A DNA stretch of 64,000 bases from Sulfitobacter sp. BSw21498 (lineage in GTDB: Bacteria > Pseudomonadota > Alphaproteobacteria > Rhodobacterales > Rhodobacteraceae), in NCBI RefSeq assembly GCF_006064855.1, contig NZ_CP040753.1, positions 434,001 through 498,000 of the forward strand. Reading direction: 5' to 3'. The position numbers and the translations under genes were made by a program. Of this stretch, positions 48,786 through 58,477 are shown one piece after another (positions within the stretch are counted from its first letter, which is position 1; every line of letters begins with the position of its first letter). The notes beneath the pieces are model-generated. The model had not been told where the DNA came from and made no database searches. It was given only the letters and a program-made list of their open reading frames with translations.

Positions 48786-49562
48786 ATGGCGCGTCCTGTT
48801 GTTGGTATTGTCGGAAACACCAGCCTGTTGAATGACCAATACCCGATCCACGCGGCCGGCACGATGAACACCATCGCGGTGGCGCAGGTGTCTGGCTGTT
48901 TGCCGTTGATCATTCCCAGCGACCCGTCCTTGGTGTCGGTCGACGAGTTGCTTGAAACCTGCGACGGCTTCTTGTTGACCGGCGGGCGACCGAATGTGCA
49001 CCCCGAAGAATATGGCGAGTCCGCGACAGAGGCGCATGGCACCTTTGACCGTGCCCGCGACGCCATTGCCCTTGGGCTTGTGCGCGCCTGTGTCGAGCGG
49101 GGACAGCCGTTCTTTGGCGTGTGCCGTGGGTTCCAAGAGGTCAATGTGGCCATGGGCGGGACGCTCTACCCTGAGATCCGTGAATTGCCGGGACGGATGA
49201 ACCACCGCATGCCGCCCGATGGCACGATGGAGCAGAAATTCGAGCTGCGTCACGATGTGACCTTTACCCAAGGCGGCGTGTTTCACGAGCTTCTGGGTGC
49301 GCCAAAGGTGCGCACCAACACGTTGCACGGGCAGGGGATCAAGGCCGCGGGCCCGCGCGTGATCATCGACGGCTTCGCCGAGGATGGCACGCCAGAGGCG
49401 ATTTATATCAAGGACGCCCCCGGTTTCACGCTCGCCGTGCAGTGGCATCCAGAATGGGACGCGGGGAATGACCCTGTGTCGCGTCCCTTGTTCGAAAGGT
49501 TCGGTGCCGCAGCGCAAGCTTGGGCCGACAGCAAACAACAGCGGATGCTGAAATCAGCCTGA
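48786..49562 (+). CDS. Gamma-glutamyl-GABA hydrolase-like protein (peptidase C26)
   Basis: 258-residue class I glutamine amidotransferase-like hydrolase. Catalytic Cys113 is in FFGVCRGFQEVNVAMGG, and the His/Glu pair is in AVQWHPEWD. PuuD, the best-known member, releases GABA from gamma-glutamyl-GABA in putrescine breakdown. No other putrescine genes are nearby, so the substrate is a family inference only. The frame starts with ATG and family-typical VGIVGN. Confidence 0.88.
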   Translation: MARPVVGIVGNTSLLNDQYPIHAAGTMNTIAVAQVSGCLPLIIPSDPSLVSVDELLETCDGFLLTGGRPNVHPEEYGESATEAHGTFDRARDAIALGLVRACVERGQPFFGVCRGFQEVNVAMGGTLYPEIRELPGRMNHRMPPDGTMEQKFELRHDVTFTQGGVFHELLGAPKVRTNTLHGQGIKAAGPRVIIDGFAEDGTPEAIYIKDAPGFTLAVQWHPEWDAGNDPVSRPLFERFGAAAQAWADSKQQRMLKSA

Positions 49563-49769
49563 TCCCTCTGTCAACGTGATGCGCCGTCGCGATGATTCGA
49601 CGGGGTGAGAAAAATAACGTGCCGTCAATGTGTCGATCTTTTTCCAGGTGAAATCGCTGTGTTGCACGGCAGGTTTTTGAGGCCGCTTGCCGGACGCTCG
49701 CCTTATCCGGCAGCTGCGAAAGGCTGCGGCATCTCGGGGCGGTATAAGGGGGGCTGTGATCTTATGCAT

Positions 49770-49789
49770 GGGGCGACCTTAGCCGCCCC
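49770..49789. other. GC hairpin between convergent genes
   Basis: Arms GGGGCG (49770-49775) and CGCCCC (49784-49789) with an 8-base loop, in the 257-base gap between the convergent hydrolase and SDR genes. AAAATT follows on the plus strand and no T-run on either exit, so its terminator role is uncertain. Confidence 0.35.
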
Positions 49790-49819
49790 AAAATTAACAA
49801 ATTATGACCGGCAACGCAG

Positions 49820-50572
49820 TTACATGTCGCCGCCGGTGACCTGAATGCACTGTCCGTTGATGCTTTGCGAACCGGGGCCGGTTAGCCATGTGGCGGCAGC
49901 TGTGACCTCGGACACGTCGATCAGACGTTTATGCGGGTTTGAATTCACCATGATCGCGCGTGCTTTTTCTTCTGAAATACCAGCACGTTCCGAGATTGAC
50001 GCGGTGTTGCGCGATACGATCGGGGTGTCCACGTAGCCAGGGCAGATCGCGTTGAACGTATAGGGCTGCCCCAGATAGTCCGCGGCCAGTGATTTGATCA
50101 GCCCGATCATCCCGTGTTTCGACGCAGAGTAGGCCGCCGCGCCGGGCAGGCCGCGCAATCCGGCCATGGAAGAGATCGCAATGACCCGGCCCCATTCGGT
50201 GTCGCGCATTGTCTTCAACGATTCGCGGATCGTAAGAAAGGCACCGTCCAGATTGGTGGACATCATGTTGCGCCAGAATTCCATATCGGTCTTATGCACG
50301 GCCTTGCCCTCGGCAATACCGGCGTTGGGGATGCAAATCTGGATCGGGCCGTGGGCTTTGACGGCTGCGGCGATCTTGGCCACCACGTCGTCTTCGCTGC
50401 GCACGTCCATCGCCATGCCGGTCATATTGTCGCCCGCAACCTCATCGAGCACCTCTTGGCGGCGGCCGGTGATCGTTACGTGCGCGCCCCGTGCCGCCAA
50501 ATCCCGTGCGATATCCAGCCCGATGCCGGTGCCGCCGCCTGTGATCAGTGCGTGTTTTCCCTGTAGGTCCAT
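49820..50572 (-). CDS. Short-chain dehydrogenase/reductase (3-hydroxybutyrate dehydrogenase-like)
   Basis: Classical SDR of 250 residues from ATG 50572, preceded by GGGAGAG. The cofactor motif TGGGTGIG is at 11-18, the NAG motif appears as IPNAGIAEG, and the active-site YSASK is near 150. The overall pattern, including the late PGYVDTPIV, is like D-3-hydroxybutyrate dehydrogenase or other NAD-dependent SDRs. The substrate cannot be decided from sequence. It diverges from pntA across 245 bases. Confidence 0.85.
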   Translation of the reverse strand: MDLQGKHALITGGGTGIGLDIARDLAARGAHVTITGRRQEVLDEVAGDNMTGMAMDVRSEDDVVAKIAAAVKAHGPIQICIPNAGIAEGKAVHKTDMEFWRNMMSTNLDGAFLTIRESLKTMRDTEWGRVIAISSMAGLRGLPGAAAYSASKHGMIGLIKSLAADYLGQPYTFNAICPGYVDTPIVSRNTASISERAGISEEKARAIMVNSNPHKRLIDVSEVTAAATWLTGPGSQSINGQCIQVTGGDM

Positions 50573-50817
50573 TCTGCTCTCCCTTATGAAATGGAACGTG
50601 ATGACGGGCATGCTGTCGGCAGCGAGGGGCAGGTGCAAGGGCGCGCGCGTTTTCACGCAACGTCGCAAACCCTAAATGCGGCTGTTAGCGCTATTGATGG
50701 TGCAAATCGCTGTTCTAATTATGTCCGTCTCTTGTACTATAGGAACCCAAGCGCTATCGCTCTGGGTAATATTATTGCGCCACGCGAGGCGTAGAAGCAC
50801 CAACGGGGGACTCTGGA

Positions 50818-52392
50818 TTGAAGATCGGGACGCCAAAAGAAACATTTGAAGGGGAAAATCGCGTTGCGATGACCCCGGAATCAGCACTTCAGCTGCAAAA
50901 GCTCGGTCACACTTGTCTGATTGAAGCTGGCGCAGGCGAGGCGGCTGGTTTTTCCAACGATAAATATGTCGAAGCCGGGGTAGAGGTGATCGACACAGCG
51001 GCTGAGCTTTGGGAAACGGCGGATGTCGTGGCCAAGGTCCGTGTCCCGAGCACCGCCGAGATGGCGATGATGCGGTCCGACCAGACGCTGATTTCCTTCT
51101 TTAGCCCTGTGGCCGACGAAGCCAAGATGAAAGAGGCGGCTGAAAAAGGCACCACTGTTGTCGCGATGGAGATGATCCCTCGGATCAGCCGTGCGCAGAA
51201 AATGGATGCACTGTCGTCGATGGCGAACATCGCGGGCTACCGTGCGGTGATCGAGGCGGGCAATAACTTTGGCCGCTTCTTTACCGGTCAGATCACAGCC
51301 GCGGGCAAAGTCCCTCCGGCCAAGGTTCTGGTTGTCGGTGCAGGTGTTGCCGGTCTGGCAGCGATCGGGACCTCAACGTCGTTGGGCGCGATCACGCTGG
51401 CCTTTGACGTACGTCCCGAAGTCGCCGAGCAGGTCGAATCGATGGGTGCCGAATTTGTGTACCTCGATTTCGAAGAAGAGCAGCAGGACGGCTCCGCCTC
51501 GGGTGGCTACGCTTCTGTTTCTTCGCCGGAATTCCGCGAAGCGCAGCTGGCCAAGTTCCGCGAACTGGCCCCCGAAGTTGATATCGTCATCACCACGGCG
51601 TTGATTCCCAACCGCGAAGCGCCAGAGCTGTGGACCGAAGATATGGTCGCCGCAATGAAGCCCGGGTCGGTCATCATCGATCTGGCGGCGGAAAAGGGCG
51701 GCAACTGCAAGCTGACCAAGATGGACGAGAAAATCGTGACCGAGAATGGTGTAACCATCATCGGCTACACCGATTTCCCAAGCCGGATGGCAACGCAGGC
51801 GTCGACGCTGTTCTCGACCAACATTCGCCACTTGCTGACCGATCTGACACCGGAAAAAGACGGTGTGATCAACCACAACATGGAAGACGACGTGATCCGT
51901 GGGGCAACCATCACCCACGACAAAGAAGTCACCTTCCCGCCGCCCCCGCCCAAGGTAGCAGCGATTGCGGCAGCGCCGAAAAAGGACAAGCCCAAGGAAC
52001 TAACGCCGGAAGAAAAGCGTGCCAAAGAGACGGCGGCGTTCAAAGCACAGACGCGCAATCAGGTCGGCTTGCTGGCAATTGGTGGCGTGTTGCTGTTGGC
52101 GGTTGGCCTGGTCGCACCAGCCAGCTTTATGCAGCACTTTATCGTGTTCGTTCTGGCCGTGTTCATTGGTTTCCAGGTGATCTGGGGCGTCGCACATAGC
52201 CTGCACACCCCGCTGATGGCCGTGACCAACGCGATTTCGTCAATCATCATTCTGGGGGCGGTCATGCAGATCGGGTCCGGATCGTTCTTGGTGATTATTC
52301 TGGCCGCGCTGTCGGTGTTTATGTGCGGGATCAACATCTTTGGTGGGTTCCTCGTGACACGGCGCATGCTTGCCATGTTCCAAAAATCGTAA
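50818..52392 (+). CDS. pntA: NAD(P) transhydrogenase subunit alpha (PntA)
   Basis: Alpha subunit of the proton-translocating transhydrogenase that makes NADPH from NADH at the inner membrane. 524 residues from a TTG start, with GGGGGA upstream and MKIGTPKETFEGENRVAMTPE at the right place. The N-terminal NAD-binding domain (to about 380) has GAGVAGLAAIGT, followed by a Pro/Lys linker and four membrane helices. This is the fused PntAA-PntAB form, unlike the split pntAA/pntAB of Rhodospirillum. The gene is followed 13 bases later by pntB. Confidence 0.95.
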   Translation: MKIGTPKETFEGENRVAMTPESALQLQKLGHTCLIEAGAGEAAGFSNDKYVEAGVEVIDTAAELWETADVVAKVRVPSTAEMAMMRSDQTLISFFSPVADEAKMKEAAEKGTTVVAMEMIPRISRAQKMDALSSMANIAGYRAVIEAGNNFGRFFTGQITAAGKVPPAKVLVVGAGVAGLAAIGTSTSLGAITLAFDVRPEVAEQVESMGAEFVYLDFEEEQQDGSASGGYASVSSPEFREAQLAKFRELAPEVDIVITTALIPNREAPELWTEDMVAAMKPGSVIIDLAAEKGGNCKLTKMDEKIVTENGVTIIGYTDFPSRMATQASTLFSTNIRHLLTDLTPEKDGVINHNMEDDVIRGATITHDKEVTFPPPPPKVAAIAAAPKKDKPKELTPEEKRAKETAAFKAQTRNQVGLLAIGGVLLLAVGLVAPASFMQHFIVFVLAVFIGFQVIWGVAHSLHTPLMAVTNAISSIIILGAVMQIGSGSFLVIILAALSVFMCGINIFGGFLVTRRMLAMFQKS

Positions 52393-52405
52393 AGGGTTCA
52401 GGTAA

Positions 52406-53839
52406 ATGGATTTTGGTTTTACAACAGCGGCTTACGTAGTCGCCGCCATCCTCTTCATCCTCAGCCTTGGCGGGCTGTCGGGGCAGGAAAGCGCAAAGCG
52501 TGCCGTATGGTACGGGATCGTGGGCATGGCCTTGGCCGTGGTTGCGACATTGATCGGGCCGGGGGCTGGTTTTTGGGTGCTGTCGCTGATCCTGATCGCG
52601 GGTGGCGGTGCCATCGGTTATCAACTGGCGACAAAAGTACAGATGACGCAAATGCCCGAACTGGTTGCTGCAATGCACAGCCTTGTGGGTCTGGCGGCGG
52701 TTTTCGTCGGCTATAACGCGCATATCGAACTGGGCAACGTGCTGGCGATGGATGACACCGCCCGCAAGGCAACCGAGGGCTTCGCCGCCCTTCTGGCCAA
52801 GAAGGACAGCGTCGAGATCGCAATCCTGCGGGTCGAGCTGTTCCTTGGTGTGTTCATCGGTGCGATCACCTTTACCGGTTCGGTCATTGCCTATGGCAAG
52901 CTGGCGGGTCGGGTGAACTCTTCGGCAACCAAACTGCCCGGTGGCCACGTCCTGAACGCAACCGCTGCGGCCGTATCGCTGCTGTGCTTGGTCTGGTACT
53001 TTAACACCGGTGGGTTCCTGCCGCTGTTCATCATGACACTGGCGGCGCTGTTCATTGGCTATCACCTGATCATGGGTATTGGCGGCGCAGATATGCCCGT
53101 GGTTGTGTCGATGCTGAACAGCTATTCCGGCTGGGCTGCAGCGGCGATCGGTTTCAGCCTTGGCAACGATCTGCTGATCGTGGTCGGTGCGCTGGTTGGT
53201 TCGTCAGGTGCGATCCTGTCCTATATCATGTGTAAAGCGATGAACCGTTCGTTCGTCAGCGTGATCTTGGGCGGCTTTGGTGGCACCTCTGGTCCACAGA
53301 TGGCAGTCGAGGGCGAACAGATCTCGATCGAAGTCGACGGTGTGGCGAGCATGCTGAACGAAGCCGATAGCGTCATCATCATCCCCGGTTACGGGATGGC
53401 GGTGGCTCAGGCACAGCAAGCGGTCAGCGAGCTGGTTAAAAAGTTGCGGGCCCAAGGCAAGAACGTGCGTTTCGCCATTCACCCCGTTGCGGGTCGTTTG
53501 CCGGGTCACATGAACGTGCTGCTGGCCGAGGCCAAGGTGCCCTATGACATCGTGATGGAGATGGACGAGATCAACGATGATTTCAAATCCACCGACGTTG
53601 CGATCGTGATCGGGTCGAACGACATCGTGAACCCCGCCGCACAGGATGATCCCAACAGCCCGATCGCCGGTATGCCCGTGCTGGAATGCTGGAAGGCCAA
53701 GAACGTCATCGTGTCCAAGCGCGGGCAGGGGACTGGCTATTCCGGTATTGAGAACCCGTTGTTCTTTAAAGACAACACGCGGATGCTTTATGGCGATGCC
53801 AAGGCGAGCCTGGACAAGCTGCTGCCGCTGATCGACTGA
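52406..53839 (+). CDS. pntB: NAD(P) transhydrogenase subunit beta (PntB)
   Basis: Beta subunit with the remaining membrane helices and the NADP(H)-binding domain. 477 residues. About nine hydrophobic segments to residue 265, then the cytosolic domain with the NADP signature [10 protein letters not shown] near 330 and ending [12 protein letters not shown]. Conserved His in the membrane segment ([16 protein letters not shown]) is the proton-path residue. It follows pntA and ends in a strong terminator, so pntAB is a two-gene operon. Confidence 0.95.
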   Translation: MDFGFTTAAYVVAAILFILSLGGLSGQESAKRAVWYGIVGMALAVVATLIGPGAGFWVLSLILIAGGGAIGYQLATKVQMTQMPELVAAMHSLVGLAAVFVGYNAHIELGNVLAMDDTARKATEGFAALLAKKDSVEIAILRVELFLGVFIGAITFTGSVIAYGKLAGRVNSSATKLPGGHVLNATAAAVSLLCLVWYFNTGGFLPLFIMTLAALFIGYHLIMGIGGADMPVVVSMLNSYSGWAAAAIGFSLGNDLLIVVGALVGSSGAILSYIMCKAMNRSFVSVILGGFGGTSGPQMAVEGEQISIEVDGVASMLNEADSVIIIPGYGMAVAQAQQAVSELVKKLRAQGKNVRFAIHPVAGRLPGHMNVLLAEAKVPYDIVMEMDEINDDFKSTDVAIVIGSNDIVNPAAQDDPNSPIAGMPVLECWKAKNVIVSKRGQGTGYSGIENPLFFKDNTRMLYGDAKASLDKLLPLID

Positions 53840-53860
53840 TCCGGAGACAGATGACAAACC

Positions 53861-53892
53861 AAAGGGCGGTGCAGCGATGCGCCGCCCTTTTT
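53861..53892 (+). terminator. Rho-independent terminator after pntB
   Basis: Perfect 9-bp arms AAAGGGCGG and CCGCCCTTT around a 12-base loop, with the T-run continuing to 53892. It starts 22 bases after the pntB stop. Confidence 0.9.
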
Positions 53893-53961
53893 ACATTCGG
53901 GGTGATACATGGAACTCAAGCGCCTTGCGGGTGTTGAATTGTCATATAGGAGGATTTGAAT

Positions 53962-54861
53962 ATGAAGTTTTCGCGCACCAGCCCGTCAACCGGCCCCGGC
54001 GCGGCCGAAGTGACCGGCTTTTATGACGACGATAGCGGCAGCATCCAGTATCTGGTCGCTGATCCCGCCACATCCAAAGCGGCGGTGATTGATGTGGTTC
54101 TGGGCTTCAGCCCGCAAAGCGCCGCCACTGATACGCAGAATGTCGATACGATCCTGCGCCATGCCGACGCGGCAGGGTACCAGATCGAATGGATTCTCGA
54201 CACGCATCCCCATGCCGATCACCTGATGGCATCCCATGAGCTGAAACGCCGGCTGAACAAACCCAATGCCATCGGGTCCAAAATCACCGAGATTGCCGAG
54301 CTGTGGCGCGACTACTACCACATGCCTGACGCCTTTGACCCCGCGTCCGATTTTGACCATCTGTTTGACGACGGTGATACCTTTACCATCGGCGATCTGC
54401 CGGTCCGCGTGATGCTGTCCCCGGGGCATACGCTGGGGTCGATTTCCTATGTGGTGGGGTCGGATGCCGCCTTTGTGCACGATAGCTTTATGCAGCCCGA
54501 TGTCGGCACCGCCCGCGCTGATTTCCCCGGTGGTACCGCGGCAAAGCTGTATCAGTCGCTACAAGAAATTCTTGCACTGCCCGATGCGACGCGGCTGTTC
54601 GTCGGCCATGACTACGGTACTGACTATCGCCCGCAGCCCACGTGGGAATCTAGCGTGGCTGAACAGCGCAGACATAATGCGCATATCGGTAGCGGTGTGT
54701 CACTCGACCGCTTTGTCGATCTACGCGAGTCACGGGACAAGACGCTGTCCTTACCGGACCGGATGTTGCATGTCTTGCAGCTGAACCTGAGGGCTGGGCG
54801 CTTGCCGGACGCAGAAGAAGACGGCCACGCCTATCTGAAAATCCCGCTCAACCGGTTCTGA
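53962..54861 (+). CDS. MBL-fold sulfur dioxygenase-like hydrolase (Blh/ETHE1 type)
   Basis: 299 residues from ATG 53962, with an ideal GGAGG at 8-base spacing. The metal motif is THPHADHL at 81-88; a later His in SPGHTLGS and the Asp in FVHDSFM complete the site, and PDVGTARADFPGG and GHDYG fit persulfide dioxygenases. The pattern is close to Agrobacterium Blh, which oxidises persulfides from hydrogen sulfide under the repressor BigR. No BigR gene is in the window. A YeeE-type sulfur transporter lies 1.4 kb downstream, supporting a sulfur role. Confidence 0.85.
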   Translation: MKFSRTSPSTGPGAAEVTGFYDDDSGSIQYLVADPATSKAAVIDVVLGFSPQSAATDTQNVDTILRHADAAGYQIEWILDTHPHADHLMASHELKRRLNKPNAIGSKITEIAELWRDYYHMPDAFDPASDFDHLFDDGDTFTIGDLPVRVMLSPGHTLGSISYVVGSDAAFVHDSFMQPDVGTARADFPGGTAAKLYQSLQEILALPDATRLFVGHDYGTDYRPQPTWESSVAEQRRHNAHIGSGVSLDRFVDLRESRDKTLSLPDRMLHVLQLNLRAGRLPDAEEDGHAYLKIPLNRF

Positions 54862-54994
54862 AAAGGCGATGCGATTTCGGGCGGTATCCTGCGGTATACG
54901 GATAACCCTATGAAAGCTATGTAAAATATATCTAGGCGAACGGCGGTAAGCGCGCTAGGTTGCCCCGATCATATCCCTGCAGAAAGCCCTCATC

Positions 54995-56278
54995 GTGCCT
55001 GCTCTCGACGATCACCCCCTGCGCTATACCCTGAATAGCGAGCTTCACGCGCGCCCGTTTCCATCGCTGGTCGCGCCCCATGTGGCGGCCTATCTGGCGG
55101 TGCGACCAATAGGAGACGCCGCAACGCGCGACCGGTCGGTTGACCTACAGCAGTTACGTGCCTTGCTGACCCACTACGGTGCGCCCCTCCCGTCGGAGGA
55201 CGCGACCCATTATTTCGGGCCGATGGGCAAATATACCCTGAAATGGGAACAGCATACCGAATTCGTGACCTATACCGTGTTTCTTGACCAGATCGGCCAG
55301 CGCCCCTTTGATCCGGCAGAGTTTGATGTCTTTCCCGAGAATTGGCGCGCTGGCCTGAAGGCAGAACGCATTACGTCGATCTTGCTGCGGCTGGTGCCGC
55401 GTCCTGCCGAGGACGCGCAGATCGCGGAGGCGCTGCAAGATTGGTTCGTCCCGGAAAGCTTGGCAGTGGCGTCTGTGCTGGAAGATGCTGCAGTTATCGC
55501 CAGTGATTTCCGTATCGATCCGGCGGGCCACATGCGCATGGCGGTCTTCGCATCGGAAGGCACCGGCAGCCGCCGTCTGGGGCGCATCGTGCAACGGTTG
55601 TGCGAGATTGAGACCTATAAATCGATGTCCATGCTCGGCTTTGCAAAGGTGCGTGAGTTCGCCGCCCAGCTTGACCGGCTCGACGCAGAGCTGATTGACC
55701 TGATGGCGGGCATGGCAGGCACCTCTGCTATGGCCGAAGACACGCTGCACCGCTTGCTGGATATCTCGGTCGGGCTTGAGGCGCTTTCGGCGGATGCTTC
55801 TTATCGGCTTGGCGCGACAGAGGCCTATCAGGCCATTGTCGCGCAGCGGATCGGGGCCCTCCGCGAAACCCGCTTTATGGCGCGACAGGGTTTTGATGAA
55901 TTCATGATGCGCCGCTACGAGCCTGCGATGCGCACGGTGAAATCGTCGGAAACACGCCTGAACAAGATGTCCGCCCGTGCCAGTCGCGCCGCTGAACTGC
56001 TGCGCACACGGGTGGATGTGGAAAGGTCGGCGCAGAACCAGGCGATACTGGCCAGCATGGATAAACGCTCGGACCTGCAGCTGCGTCTGCAGCACACGGT
56101 CGAAGGGCTCTCGGTCGTCGCCATCAGCTACTACGCGGTGTCACTGGTGGGTTATATGCTCTACCCGCTGGCCGAACGTAGCGGGATCAGCAAGGGCACG
56201 CTTACGGCCGTTGCCGTGCCTGTCGTGGTGATCCTCGTCTGGGGTCTTCTGCGCCGTTTGCGCCACAAGATCAAATAG
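54995..56278 (+). CDS. DUF3422 family membrane protein
   Basis: 427 residues from a GTG start. The family signature LRYTLNSELHARPFPSL is at 8-24. A long helical region (about 240-370) may be a coiled coil, and two membrane helices lie at about 375-395 and 405-420, leaving a basic cytoplasmic C-terminus (LRRLRHKIK). No signal peptide. Function is unknown. It lies between the sulfur dioxygenase-like gene and the convergent sulfur transporter, ending two bases before the latter. Confidence 0.88.
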   Translation: MPALDDHPLRYTLNSELHARPFPSLVAPHVAAYLAVRPIGDAATRDRSVDLQQLRALLTHYGAPLPSEDATHYFGPMGKYTLKWEQHTEFVTYTVFLDQIGQRPFDPAEFDVFPENWRAGLKAERITSILLRLVPRPAEDAQIAEALQDWFVPESLAVASVLEDAAVIASDFRIDPAGHMRMAVFASEGTGSRRLGRIVQRLCEIETYKSMSMLGFAKVREFAAQLDRLDAELIDLMAGMAGTSAMAEDTLHRLLDISVGLEALSADASYRLGATEAYQAIVAQRIGALRETRFMARQGFDEFMMRRYEPAMRTVKSSETRLNKMSARASRAAELLRTRVDVERSAQNQAILASMDKRSDLQLRLQHTVEGLSVVAISYYAVSLVGYMLYPLAERSGISKGTLTAVAVPVVVILVWGLLRRLRHKIK

Positions 56279-56280
56279 CG

Positions 56281-57315
56281 TCAGCTGCCCGCAGGGGTTG
56301 CGCGCAATAGGGCATGCATGGCCAACACGCCGATGCCGATCATCACGATAGCCAATATGGCAGCCAGCGACAGCGTAGGCACGCCGGATAGTCCGGCACC
56401 CAGCGTACAGCCCCCTGCAAGTACACCGCCGACACCCATCAGCGCGGCACCGGCCAGATAGCGGCCGGTCTGGGTGGGGGTCTCGAAACTCTGCCAGCCA
56501 AAGCCGCCAAACAACAGACTGGCCGCACAGGCTCCCAGAAATACGCCGCCCAGCAACCCGACGCCAAAGCCTGCGGGGATGGAACTGCTTGCCACCAGCC
56601 AGAACAACGTATCGGCAGAGGGCGACGTGAACGACAGGCTCTCCATCGCGATGGGATCAAATTCGTCGAACAGAATAAAGCCGGTACCGACCCACGCCAA
56701 CGGGACCAGCAAACCAATCAGCGCTGCCATCATCAGATGGGCCGGACGGTTCCCCGACCGTAGCGCCACGGCCAAGGCGGCCACGACGATCAAGCCACCC
56801 CAAAGGGCCACGCCACCGGGCAGAGCGGCGAGGCTGATATAATCACCAAGCCCAAGTGTGACGCTGCCAAGCGCCACGCGCATCGGGGCCAACACGCCTT
56901 TCAATGTCGCATGGGCCACGACTGCGAACACCACAACGACCAGGGCCGCCCGTAAATTGCCAGAGCCCGCCAGAATGGTCAGCCGCGAAATACAGCCCCG
57001 TGTCAGCACCATGCCCGCACCAAACAGGAGCCCGCCAAACCCAATCGCCAGATAGGGGAGGTCAGGCACCAGAAAACGATGATCGGCAAAGCTGATCCAG
57101 CCCATCGCCACAGCGGCTTGCGTGCCCAAGACAGCAAAGGCCAGTGCCGTCAGCCAGACCCCTTTAGCCGCGCGTCGGTCTTCGCCAACCAGCGACCGGC
57201 GAAAACAGAACTTGGTGATCTGCCCCAGAACGCCAAAGACCACGCCCAAGGCCAGCGCGAACCAGACAGCAGCCTGTTGCGGCGTGGTGTTTTCAAAACC
57301 GAATTGCTCAAACAT
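56281..57315 (-). CDS. YeeE/YedE family sulfur transporter
   Basis: 344-residue inner-membrane protein from ATG 57315, with AGGGGAAC upstream. About nine to ten hydrophobic segments. Paired family motifs with cysteine are visible: ITKFCFRRSL, MVLTRGCISRLTILAGSGNL and LAGGCTLGAGLSG; in YeeE these cysteines pass thiosulfate through the membrane. It converges with DUF3422. The link with the Blh-like dioxygenase suggests uptake and oxidation of reduced sulfur, but thiosulfate is a family inference. Confidence 0.88.
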   Translation of the reverse strand: MFEQFGFENTTPQQAAVWFALALGVVFGVLGQITKFCFRRSLVGEDRRAAKGVWLTALAFAVLGTQAAVAMGWISFADHRFLVPDLPYLAIGFGGLLFGAGMVLTRGCISRLTILAGSGNLRAALVVVVFAVVAHATLKGVLAPMRVALGSVTLGLGDYISLAALPGGVALWGGLIVVAALAVALRSGNRPAHLMMAALIGLLVPLAWVGTGFILFDEFDPIAMESLSFTSPSADTLFWLVASSSIPAGFGVGLLGGVFLGACAASLLFGGFGWQSFETPTQTGRYLAGAALMGVGGVLAGGCTLGAGLSGVPTLSLAAILAIVMIGIGVLAMHALLRATPAGS

Positions 57316-57398
57316 CTTTGCGTTCCCCTGACGACAGCACGCCAGTTCACTGACGCGGAAACCGCCCGAGTTCAAGCCTTTTGCGCCTCAACGACAAA

Positions 57399-57440
57399 GG
57401 GAGGCCGCAGCCCCCCTTCACCCTTTTTATAAATACTCAA
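57399..57440. repeat. Hairpin element resembling the dispersed repeat, copy D
   Basis: GGGAGG and CCCCCC arms near 57399-57418 share GGCCGCAGCCCCCCTT with the hairpin at 30825. On the minus strand, GAGTATTTATAAAAAGGGTG resembles the terminal box of the elements at 5100 and 48268. It sits between the downstream end of the permease gene and the transporter start, and may terminate the permease operon. Confidence 0.4.
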
Positions 57441-57478
57441 TCCTGTCCGCAGCCCCAAGCGCTATGACCGGCAGAGGA

Positions 57479-58477
57479 TCACCGCCCGCGCAACCGCGGG
57501 TCCAGCGCATCGCGCAGCCCGTCGCCCAGATAGTTCACGCTAAGCACAGTCAGGGAAATTGCGATACCGGGCAGGATCACCCGTTCGGGGAATTCCTGCA
57601 TACGCGACACGGCATCCGACAGCAGTTTGCCCCATGTCGGATAGTCCGACGGGAAGCCCACGCCCAGAAAGCTCAGCGCGCTTTCGGTGATGATCGCCGT
57701 GGCAAGCCCAAGTGTGGCAGATACCATGATTGGGGAAATCACATTGGGCAGCAGGTGCTTGCGGATGATCTTGCCTGACCGCGTGCCGATGGACCGCGCC
57801 GCGAGGATGAATTCACGCTCTTTCAGCGCCAGGATGTCGCCGCGTACGATCCGCGCCGTCTGCATCCAGGACGTCAGCCCGATGATCCCCACAATCAGGA
57901 TAAACATGCCGCCTTCGGGGCCGAACCGCGCATTCAGCGGTTGCCGGAACAGGGTCACCGCCAGCAGCGTCAAAGGCAGGATCGGCAGCGACAACACCAG
58001 ATCAGTGAACCGCATCAGCCAGAAATCGAGCCGTTTGAAGTAGCCCGAGATTACCCCGATGGCCGACCCGATCACCAGTGCCAGTCCCATCGCGAGCCAC
58101 CCCACGGCCATCGACACGCGGCCTCCGGCGATCATCTGCGCCATGATATCACGGCCCAGCTGATCTGTTCCAAAGGGGTGCGCCCAACCGGCCTTTGCTT
58201 CGCTGTCAAACAGCAGTTGATAGATCGGGCGCCAGTTCTTGTTGCGGATATCAAGCGCTTTGGGATCCACGTCCCAAAGGAAGGGGCCAAACAGCACGGC
58301 GAGCGTGATGAACAGCAAGAAGCCTCCGCCAAAGACAGCACCCTTGTGCTTGCGAAACTGCTGCCAGACGTCGATCCATTGGCTCCGCGGCGGTTTTTGC
58401 GGCTCTTTGTCGACCAGCGCGCCGTAAAGTTCGATGTCAGCCTCAAGCGGGCTTGCGGGAGTGGCTTGCTCAGTCAT
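57479..58477 (-). CDS. Peptide-type ABC transporter permease, DppC-like
   Basis: 332-residue inner-membrane subunit of a dipeptide/oligopeptide ABC importer, from ATG 58477. An N-terminal cytoplasmic stretch and a first helix near 55-75 are followed by the permease domain with the coupling EAA loop ILALKEREFILAARSIGTRS. The start overlaps the end of the upstream permease by eight bases, showing coupling. The C-terminus NYLGDGLRDALDPRLRGR is typical of DppC/OppC. Confidence 0.93.
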   Translation of the reverse strand: MTEQATPASPLEADIELYGALVDKEPQKPPRSQWIDVWQQFRKHKGAVFGGGFLLFITLAVLFGPFLWDVDPKALDIRNKNWRPIYQLLFDSEAKAGWAHPFGTDQLGRDIMAQMIAGGRVSMAVGWLAMGLALVIGSAIGVISGYFKRLDFWLMRFTDLVLSLPILPLTLLAVTLFRQPLNARFGPEGGMFILIVGIIGLTSWMQTARIVRGDILALKEREFILAARSIGTRSGKIIRKHLLPNVISPIMVSATLGLATAIITESALSFLGVGFPSDYPTWGKLLSDAVSRMQEFPERVILPGIAISLTVLSVNYLGDGLRDALDPRLRGR

